DNA from: Hyperoodon ampullatus
Taxonomy: Eukaryota > Chordata > Mammalia > Artiodactyla > Ziphiidae
Direction: 5' to 3'
Assembly: GCA_949752795.1 (NCBI GenBank)
Contig: OX457070.1
Location: forward strand, 41,500,185 to 41,564,184
Length of the DNA stretch: 64,000 nt
Part shown: piece after piece, positions 57,502-64,000 of the stretch
Layout: the number at the start of each line of letters is the position of its first letter
Numbering within the stretch: position 1 is the first letter of the stretch
Notes under the pieces: model-generated
The model's database searches: none
Told to the model about the DNA's origin: nothing
What the model saw: only the letters and a program-made list of their open reading frames with translations
Position numbers and translations under genes: made by a program

Positions 57502-58518
57502 CTATGCGTATTGCATTGAAATACAGGCTTTTTTTTGTTCTTCTTTCTCTAATTGCTTTAGGTGCAAGGTTAGGTTGTTTAGTCGAGATATTTCCTGTTT
57601 CTTAAGGTGGGATTGTATTGCTATAAACTTCCCTCTTAGAACTGCTTTTGCTGCATCCCATAGGTTTTGGGTCGTCGTGTCTCCATTGTCATTTGTTTCT
57701 AGGTATTTTTTTATTTCCTCTTTGATTTCTTCAGTGATCACTTCGTTATTAAGTAATGTATTGTTTAGCCTCCATGTGTTTGTATTTTTTATAGCTCTTT
57801 TCCTGTAATTGATATCTAGTCTCATAGCATTGTGGTCGGAAAAGATACTTGATACAATTTCAATTTTCTTAAATTTACCAAGGCTTGATTTGTGACCCAA
57901 GATATGATCTATCCTGGAGAATGTTCCATGAGCACTTGAGAAAAATGTGTATTCTGTTGTTTTTGGATGGAATGTCCTATAAATATCAATTAAGTCCATC
58001 TTGTTTAATGTATCATTTAAAGCTTGTGTTTCCTTATTTATTTTCATTTTGGATGATCTGTCCATTGGTGAAAGTGGGGTGTTAAAGTCCCCTACTATGA
58101 TTGTGTTACTGTCGATTTCTCCTTTTATGGCTGTTAGTGTTTGCCTTATGTATTGAGGTGCTCCTATGTTGGGTGCATAAATATTTACAATTGTTATATC
58201 TTCTTCTTGGATCGATCCCTTGATCATTATGTAGTGTCCTTCTTTGTCTCTTCTAGTAGTCTTTATTTTAAAGTCTATTTTGTCTGATATGAGAATTGCT
58301 ACTCCAGCTTTCTTTTGGTTTCCATTTGCATGGAATATCTTTTTCCATCCCCTTACTTTCAGTCTGTATGTGTCTCTAGGTCTGAAGTGGGTCTCTTGTA
58401 GACAGCATATATATGGGTCTTGTTTTTGTATCCATTCAGCCAATCTGTGTCTTTTGGTGGGAACATTTAGTCCATTTACATTTAAGGTAATTATCGATAT
58501 GTATGTTCCTATTCCCAT
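57502..58518 (-). CDS. L1 ORF2 N-terminal fragment: intact endonuclease domain, 338 codons
   Basis: The frame opens at 58518, 58 bp after the ORF1 stop. Residues 1-327 are L1 ORF2p and the last 11 ('[10 protein letters not shown]' region) come from flanking DNA beyond the break at 57538. All expected apurinic-type endonuclease residues are in place: N13 (LNVNG), E42 (LQETH), Y114, D144 and N146 (GDFN), T191, D204 (SRIDH), D228 and H229 (SDHN). These align one position before the human numbering. The reverse transcriptase is absent. If expressed it could give a soluble L1 nicking domain; expression is not shown. Confidence 0.8.
   Translation of the reverse strand: MGIGTYISIITLNVNGLNVPTKRHRLAEWIQKQDPYICCLQETHFRPRDTYRLKVRGWKKIFHANGNQKKAGVAILISDKIDFKIKTTRRDKEGHYIMIKGSIQEEDITIVNIYAPNIGAPQYIRQTLTAIKGEIDSNTIIVGDFNTPLSPMDRSSKMKINKETQALNDTLNKMDLIDIYRTFHPKTTEYTFFSSAHGTFSRIDHILGHKSSLGKFKKIEIVSSIFSDHNAMRLDINYRKRAIKNTNTWRLNNTLLNNEVITEEIKEEIKKYLETNDNGDTTTQNLWDAAKAVLRGKFIAIQSHLKKQEISRLNNLTLHLKQLEKEEQKKACISMQYA
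57524..57537. repeat. Target site duplication, left copy
   Basis: 'caggcttttttttg', identical to 60960-60973. The T8 run offers a primer for an A-rich RNA site. Confidence 0.9.
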
Positions 58519-58576
58519 TTTCTTAATTGTTTTGGGTTCGTTATTGTAGGTCTTTTCCTTCTGTTGTGTTTCTTGC

Positions 58577-59470
58577 CTAGAGAAGTTCCTTTAGCATTTG
58601 TTGTAAAGCTGGTTTGGTGGTGCTGAACTCTCTCAGCTTTTGCTTGTCTGTAAACGTTTTAATTTCTCCATCACATCTGAATGAGATCCTTGCTGGGTAG
58701 AGTAATCTTGGTTGCAGGTTTCTCTCCTTCATCACTTTAATTATGTCCTGCCACTCCCTTCTGGCTTGTAGAGTTTCTGCTGAGAGATCAGCTGTTATCC
58801 TGATGGGGATTCCCTTGTGTGTTATTTGTTGTTTTTGCCTTGCTGCTTTTAATATGATTTCTTTGTGTTTAATTTTTGACAGTTTGATTAATATGTGTCT
58901 TGGCGTATTTCTCCTTGGATTTATTCTGTATGGGACTCTCTGTGCTTCTTGGACTTGATTAACTATTTCCTTTCCCATATTAGGGAAGTTTTCAACTATA
59001 ATCTCTTCAAATATTTTCTCAGTCCCTTTCTTTTTCTCTTCTTCTTCTGGAACCCCTATAATTCGAATGTTGGTGCGTTTAATGTTGTCCCAGAGGTCTC
59101 TGATATTGTCCTCTGTTCTTTTCATTCTTTTCTCTTTATTTTGCTCTGCATTAGTTATTTCCACTATTTTATCTTCCACCTCACTTATCCGTTCTTCTGC
59201 CTCAGTTATTCTGCTATTGATCCCATCTAGAGTATTTTTCATTTCATTTATTGTGTTTTTAATCGATGCTTGATTCATCTTTAGTTCTACTAGGTCCTTG
59301 TTAACTGTTTCTTGCATTTTGTCTATTCTATTTCCAAGATTTTGGATCATCTTTACTATCATTATTCTGAATTCTTTTTCAGATAGACTGCCTATTACCT
59401 CTTCATTTGTTAGGTCTGGTGGGTTTTTATCTTGCTCCTTCTCCTGCTGTGTGTTTTTCTGTCTTCTCAT
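58577..59470 (-). CDS. L1 ORF1p, intact, 297 residues
   Basis: An uninterrupted ORF1 ('[16 protein letters not shown]' to 'QQMLKELL'). ORF1p is a trimeric RNA-binding chaperone that coats L1 RNA. Residues about 33-130 are a charged heptad-rich coiled coil ('[20 protein letters not shown]', '[20 protein letters not shown]'). About 134-230 is the RRM ('[12 protein letters not shown]', 'IIVENFPNM'). About 190-297 holds the C-terminal domain ('[11 protein letters not shown]', '[19 protein letters not shown]'). It is shorter than the 338 residues of human ORF1p, chiefly at the ends. It is the only fully open ORF1 in the window. Translation is not demonstrated. Confidence 0.9.
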   Translation of the reverse strand: MRRQKNTQQEKEQDKNPPDLTNEEVIGSLSEKEFRIMIVKMIQNLGNRIDKMQETVNKDLVELKMNQASIKNTINEMKNTLDGINSRITEAEERISEVEDKIVEITNAEQNKEKRMKRTEDNIRDLWDNIKRTNIRIIGVPEEEEKKKGTEKIFEEIIVENFPNMGKEIVNQVQEAQRVPYRINPRRNTPRHILIKLSKIKHKEIILKAARQKQQITHKGIPIRITADLSAETLQARREWQDIIKVMKERNLQPRLLYPARISFRCDGEIKTFTDKQKLREFSTTKPALQQMLKELL

Positions 59471-60959
59471 TTTGCTTATGTTACTGTGTTTGGGGTCTCC
59501 TTTTTGCCGGCTGCAGGTTCGTAGTTCCTGTTGTTTTTGGTGTCTGTCCCCAGTGGCTAAGGTTGGTTTAGTGGGTTGTGTAGGTTTCCTGGTCGAGGGG
59601 ACTAGTGCCTGTGTTCTGGTGGATGAGGCTGGATCTTGTCTTTCTGGTGGGCAGGTCCACGTCTGGTGGTGTGTTTTGGGGTGTCTGCAGACTTTTTATG
59701 ATTTTAGGCCACCTCTCTGCTAATGGGTGGCGTTGTGTTTCTGTCTTGCTAGTTGTTTGGCATAGGGTGTCCAGCACTGTAGCTTGCTGGTCGTTGAGTG
59801 AAGCTGGGTGCTGGTGTTGAGATGGAGATCTCTGGAAGATTTTCGCCGTTTGATATTATGTGGAGCTGGGAGGTCTCTTGTGGACCAGTGTCCTGAAGTT
59901 GGCTCTCCCACCTCAGAGGCACAGTACTGACTCCTGGCTCCTCAATTTGGGATGATTTGTTGTCTATTCATGTATTCCACAGATGCAGGGTACATCAAGT
60001 TGATTGTGGAGCTTTAATCCGCTGCTTCTGAGGCTGCTGGGAGAGGTTTCCCTTTCTCTTCTTTGTTCTCACAGCTCCCGGGTCTCAGCTTTGGATTTGG
60101 CCCCGCCTCTGCGTGTAGGTCGCCGGAGGGCGTCTGTTCTTCGCTCAGACAGGAAAGGGTTAAAGGAGCAGCCTCTTCGGGAACTCTGGCTCACTCAGGC
60201 CGGGCGGGAGGGAGGGGCACGGAGTGCGGGGCGAGCCTGCAGCGGCAGAGGTCGGCGTGACGTTGCACCAGCCCGAGGCGCGCCGTGCGTTCTCCCAGGG
60301 AAGCCGCCCCTGGATCCCGGGACCCCGGCAGTGGCGGGCTGCTCAGGCTCCCGGAAGGGCGGTGTGGACAGTGACCTGCGCTCGCACACGGGCTTCTTGG
60401 CGGCGGCAGCAGCAGCCCCAGCGTCCCACGCCCGTCACTGGGCTCCGCGCTTTCAGTCGCGACTCGCGCCCGTCTGTGGAGCCCCTTTAAGCAGCGCTCT
60501 TAATCCCCTCTCCTCGCGCAGCAGGAAACCAAGAGGGAAGAACAAGTCTCTTGCCTCTTCGGCAGCTCCAGAGTTTTCCCGGACTCCCTCCCGGCTAGCT
60601 GTGGCACATTAGCCCCCTTCAGGCTGAGTTCTCGCCGCCAGCCCCAGTCCTCTCCCTGCGCTCTGACCGAAGCCCGAGCCTCAGCTTCCAGCGCCGCCCG
60701 CCCCGGCGGGCGAGCAGACAAGCCTCTCGGGCTGGTGAGTGCCGCTCGGCACCGCTCCTCTGTGCGGGAATCTCTCCGCTTTGCCCTACCCAGGTATGTG
60801 GGGAGTTTCTTGCCTTTTGGGAGGTCTGGGGTCTTCTGCCAGCGTTCAGTAGGTGTTCTGTAGGAGTTGTTCCACGTGTAGCTGTATTTCTGGTGTATCC
60901 GTGAGGAGGAAGGTGATCTCCGCGTCTTACTCTTCCGCCATCTTACCCGGAAGTCGACC
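59471..60959 (-). promoter_or_regulatory. Complete L1 5'UTR with CpG island and YY1-like start
   Basis: 1489 bp. The 5' terminus in L1 sense reads 'cttccgggtaagatggcgga', with an ETS-like 'cttccggg' and a YY1-like 'aagatggcgg' (about 60936-60945), as in L1 promoters. A CpG-rich block covers about 60040-60780 against an AT-rich background. The ORF1-proximal 480 bp match the L1 at 19475-19922, while the distal part differs from it. Promoter activity is inferred. Confidence 0.75.
60040..60780. promoter_or_regulatory. CpG island within L1 5'UTR
   Basis: The densest CpG stretch of the window, for example 'gaggcgcgccgtgcg' and 'gggcgagcctgcagcggc'. CpGs decay quickly once methylated, so their survival fits a young insertion. 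Long frames on both strands here reflect low stop density. Confidence 0.85.
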
Positions 60960-60973
60960 CAGGCTTTTTTTTG
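60960..60973. repeat. Target site duplication, right copy
   Basis: Identical 14-bp copy of 57524-57537, directly at the L1 5' end. Confidence 0.9.
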
Positions 60974-61104
60974 AAATGTCATATAAATTAGGATGGAGTT
61001 AAGAAAATTTGGAAGCAAACAGAGAACTTATGGAATGGGAACATAGGGACATTAGCAGTTAAAGATTGGCCAAAAAAGTATTGAGAATTAATACCAATAG
61101 TAAT
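60974..61104. other. Unique DNA
   Basis: Short AT-rich flank of the L1 insertion with no feature. Confidence 0.4.
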
Positions 61105-61372
61105 AAGTATTATTATTATTCCTGGTGTTTCTTGAGCATTTGCCAGGCACTGCTATGAGAAATTTCCATAGCTCATTTAGTGTTCCCAATGATGCTTTAA
61201 GTTATGTAGGTAGTATTACTATTTCCATCTTCCTGTTGAGAGAACGAAGATCCAGATATGCTTAATAACTTGATCAACGTTGTTCAGCTTAGTGAGTGGA
61301 AAACATGGGATTCAAACACAGTCTCTCTCCAGCTATGAAGCTTATGCTCTTAAACACTACAGTAAATTACTT
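61105..61372 (-). mobile_element. MIR SINE
   Basis: Full MIR order in reverse: 'catttgccaggcactgctat', 'tagtgttcccaatgatgctt', 'atgggattcaaacacagtct', 'tatgctcttaaacactac'. Confidence 0.78.
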
Positions 61373-62489
61373 CCCAGGTTAAATGCAAATTGAAACATAA
61401 AGAAAAATAAGAATTGCCTGCTTCAAATTTATTTTTAGAGAGGTCTGCATACAACAGTATCCTCCTCTAAAATAAGTTTCAGACAATGAGCAGACATACA
61501 AGATCAGGGCATTCAGTACCTAACCCATTCAATATTGTGAATGAGTGTTTTGCAGAAGCCTTTAAAACTGTCTACAGGTTAATGAGCTTGATACAATAGA
61601 CTTGTAGGCTTATAAAAGAACTGTACTGGCTGACTAAAGAGCCATAAATTTAGCTCCTCTCAAGTTGACATGTTGTACAACTCAGATTTCCCAATGTCTT
61701 GAATTTTAAAATGACCGTAAGATTTAGGGACATTTACTCAAATGCTTTTAACTTTCTTCACAAAGGCCCCAAGCTCATTAGAAATACAAACAAAACTAAA
61801 CTCTCAAACTTCATGCAGCTGCTGCTGAAGCAACCTGAAATGAAGAGGAAGTGATTCATTTTATATTTTCCTTAACGTATACACAGTACACATTATGCTT
61901 CTATCAACTTTAATGCATTTATCCCTCGGGGATCACTAACAAGCAGCCAAGGTAAGGCAAGGTGAAGTGGCCGGAAGGTTTCAGAGCCGACTTCTTCAGC
62001 CTCTTGGGAGCTGATCTTGTCCATCTCTCTGACATGTGCTCTCTGCATATCAGAAAATGCTGTTGATCACATCAAAGCATTCATGAATTCAGAGATTTTT
62101 TTTTCCTTCACCGAATGTTCTTTCCTTTTCAGATCTTTGTCAGTGGTGTCACAGCTGAGTGAGCAATTCCTGGCTCCCTGAATTTCCCTTGGGGGCTAAA
62201 CTGTCAATATCTGTGTTCATCATGGAAACCTTCAACTTAAGAAAAATAATTTGATTTTAATCGGGATTTTATATGTAAAATGAAGCCTCCTTAGATCTCT
62301 TAGTTTCCTGAATTTTTCCCCTGATGAGTTTAGTCCATTTAAGTTTGCTAGGAGGGTTGTATACACCCCCGCGCAATGAAAGTTTTCTTTTGTTTTTACT
62401 TCCTCCACTTCCCTTTCTCTTCACTCTCGTTCTTTCTTTCCTGCCTTCCTTCCCACTTCCTCATTCTTATTTTTTCAATCATTTCTTTC
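61373..62489. other. Unique DNA, possible conserved non-coding block
   Basis: No repeat or open frame. 61780-62060 has balanced composition and no repeat signature ('catgcagctgctgctgaagc'), so it is a reasonable place to test for a conserved enhancer. This is only a suggestion. Confidence 0.35.
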
Positions 62490-62585
62490 TTTCAACATTT
62501 ATTGAAATAACTGCTATGCGCCAGACATCACGGGTGTAGTGATGGATGCAAATGTCCTTGCCTATCAGGGACTCACATTGACCTC
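62490..62585 (+). repeat. Ancient interspersed repeat fragment (L3/MIR-like, tentative)
   Basis: 'caacatttattgaaataact' with 'gctatgcgccagacatc' and 'ccttgcctatcagggactca' follows a common old mammalian repeat pattern. The family is uncertain. Confidence 0.4.
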
Positions 62586-63004
62586 TTGATCTTCATTCTT
62601 AATCATGAAATAAGCAGCTTCCTTCATTCATTGCTTTTTCCAAGATCACCTCTCTTCACCCTGTGTTTCCTGTCCTCTCCATGTGCTTAGATGATTTATG
62701 CCAAAGGGCTGGGTGTGCCTGGTTGGGTTTATCCTGCTTCACATGCCTGAAAATGACAGTTAGCTATGTTATGACTTTGATGTGGCTTCAGAGGAATGAA
62801 AATGGAACTAGGTTTAATGGAAGATACAATGAAGAAGGAAGGCAGGGGCTTTAATTCAGTCCTGCAGGATGATGCTAGGGAGGCAAAATATCTACTCTTT
62901 AACTTAGTGAGGTCCCTCATTGGCTGCCCAATTGCTTGAGATCATAAGTGTCCTGATAGGAGTAAAAACTTTGGGTGTATATTTTTAAAATCTGTTGAAT
63001 ACAT
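62586..63004. other. Unique DNA
   Basis: No feature recognised. The short frame 62663-62854 lacks motif support. Confidence 0.45.
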
Positions 63005-63660
63005 ATAACTGGTTATATTGCCCTTTTATCATGCTTCACCCCAGTTCATTCTCTACATAGTCATTAAAGGCACCTTTTTAACATACAAATCTGATTATAT
63101 TGCTCCGCTACTTAAAACCTTCTTGTGGCAGCCGATTGCCTAAAGGTGGAAGGCAAAAGTTTACCAGCTCTGTATGTTAGGCCACTTATATTGTGACCCT
63201 ACAACCTCTCCATGCTCATCTCCCCTGTTTTTTCACCACATGCACTCTGTTCAGAATATATGGATTTGCTTATAATTCCCTGAAGGTTCCATGTGATTTT
63301 ATACTTTTATGCCTCCACATACCTGTTTTCTCTGTCTGGAATTACTTCTTTCTGCTCCACTACTTACCTACCTGAGAAAGCCAATTAAGTCATCAAAATC
63401 ACAGGCTGGCATTGTCTCCTCCTGAGATCTTCCTTGAATATCCAAACTAGAATTAATCACTGACTTTTCTGTACTTCTTCTATATCTGGTACTTATTTTT
63501 TATTATTGCACTTCTCATTTTGCTGCTTAATCACTTGTGTGTACATTTGCTTCCCTATTACATTGAGCTCCTTGAGTGTAGAGTTTGTTTCTAATGTTTC
63601 TCTTTCCAGCTGCCTTATCAAATACTTGAACCATCATAGGTAACCAATAAATATGTGTAG
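63005..63660 (+). mobile_element. L2 LINE, 3' end
   Basis: Clear L2 order in sense: 'caaatctgattatattgctc', 'tctgtctggaattacttctt', 'cctcctgagatcttccttga', 'acattgagctccttgagtgt', ending 'gtaaccaataaatatgtg'. Confidence 0.75.
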
Positions 63661-64000
63661 TTTTGTAATTAATTGATATGGATTTATATATTCTGTTTAC
63701 AGTTTGTTTTTTTTTCTATAACAATATTTTCCAAGGAAACTTAATAATGAGTTTTATAAATGCTCACATACCATGTTAAGTTACTTGCATCCCCTAGGAC
63801 CCCAAATTGGATTTCAATATACTCTTCCTTACTGGTAGCCTAATGTACAATTAGTGTTCTGACTTAACATGTTAAGTAAAGCTGAAGTGAATTCTAATTA
63901 GATCAATGAGCTAATAATCTACTCTTCATAGAATATCCCCATCTTTCAGCCATTCTTCAGTATTTATCAAGCTAAGAGATTTAGTTAATGATGAAAGTTA
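63661..64000. other. Unique AT-rich DNA
   Basis: No feature recognised up to the window edge. Confidence 0.45.

Larger units (their letters stand above)
57538..60959 (-). mobile_element. Young 3'-truncated L1 with intact 5' end, antisense
   Basis: A 3.42-kb insertion whose 5' end is complete and whose 3' end stops inside ORF2 right after the endonuclease and its linker. In L1 sense: 5'UTR (60959-59471, 1489 bp), ORF1 (59470-58577), 58-bp spacer, ORF2 codons 1-327. The perfect 14-bp TSD proves it came in as this truncated unit. Other L1 copies have an A-rich stretch at the matching ORF2 site. Two open frames and a CpG-rich leader suggest a recent insertion. Confidence 0.94.

Noticed and set aside
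60500..61018. 172-codon reverse frame across the L1 5' boundary
   Set aside because: It begins in the flanking DNA and runs through the TSD into the CpG-rich 5'UTR; no motif, and low stop density explains it.

Overview
This window is repeat-dominated mammalian nuclear DNA, most likely from a cetacean. The main evidence is the SINEs. Several copies of a tRNA-derived family with the ends 'ggcttccctggtggcgcag' and 'gagaggcccgcgtacc' are present, which I recognise as CHR-1 and CHR-2, the families known from whales, hippos and ruminants. No BovB or Bov-tA element, which would point to a ruminant, was seen. The species call is an inference from repeat families and was not checked against a database.

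I found no convincing host protein-coding gene, rRNA, functional tRNA or CRISPR array. Almost every long open frame is a piece of LINE-1 (L1) ORF1 or ORF2. By my segment boundaries about 35 kb, more than half the window, is L1-derived. The rest holds SINEs, one MaLR LTR element, a probable MLT1-like LTR, fossil DNA transposons (Tigger, MER5A), old MIR and L2 pieces, microsatellites, and AT-rich unique DNA. This looks like an intergenic or large-intron region.

Layout. 1-9 kb: SINE tail, ancient L1M and L2, a 5'-truncated antisense L1 (2718-4184) with clear target site duplications (TSDs), then unique DNA with MIR copies and a Tigger remnant. 9-19 kb: an older antisense L1M split by a CHR-1 SINE, a short sense L1 with TSDs, unique DNA, then an antisense MaLR element split by an L1. 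19.2-25.3 kb: a near full-length sense L1 (5'UTR, ORF1, ORF2, 3'UTR), decayed and itself hit by a CHR-2 SINE. It sits inside an older antisense L1M. 25-36 kb: an old sense L1M, MER5A, a very recent 95-bp tandem duplication, and two L1 copies with inverted 5' ends. 36-45 kb: antisense L1M pieces around a long antisense L1, which carries an inserted half-L1 (5'UTR plus ORF1 only) with a perfect 17-bp TSD. 48-55.4 kb: a full-length antisense L1 of an older type with a long ORF1-ORF2 spacer and three SINEs. 57.5-61 kb: a young-looking antisense L1 with a complete CpG-rich 5'UTR, an intact ORF1 and an intact endonuclease domain, cut off at its 3' side inside ORF2 and flanked by a 14-bp TSD. 61-64 kb: unique DNA, MIR and L2.

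The most interesting signal is the pair of L1 insertions at 39581-41433 and 57538-60959. Both keep the 5' end and lose the 3' end, the reverse of ordinary L1 truncation. Both have TSDs and both stop at A-rich sites inside the L1 message. This fits target-primed reverse transcription started at internal A-runs, or reverse transcription of prematurely polyadenylated L1 RNA. The second leaves a locus with an intact ORF1 and an intact endonuclease frame downstream of a complete-looking 5'UTR.
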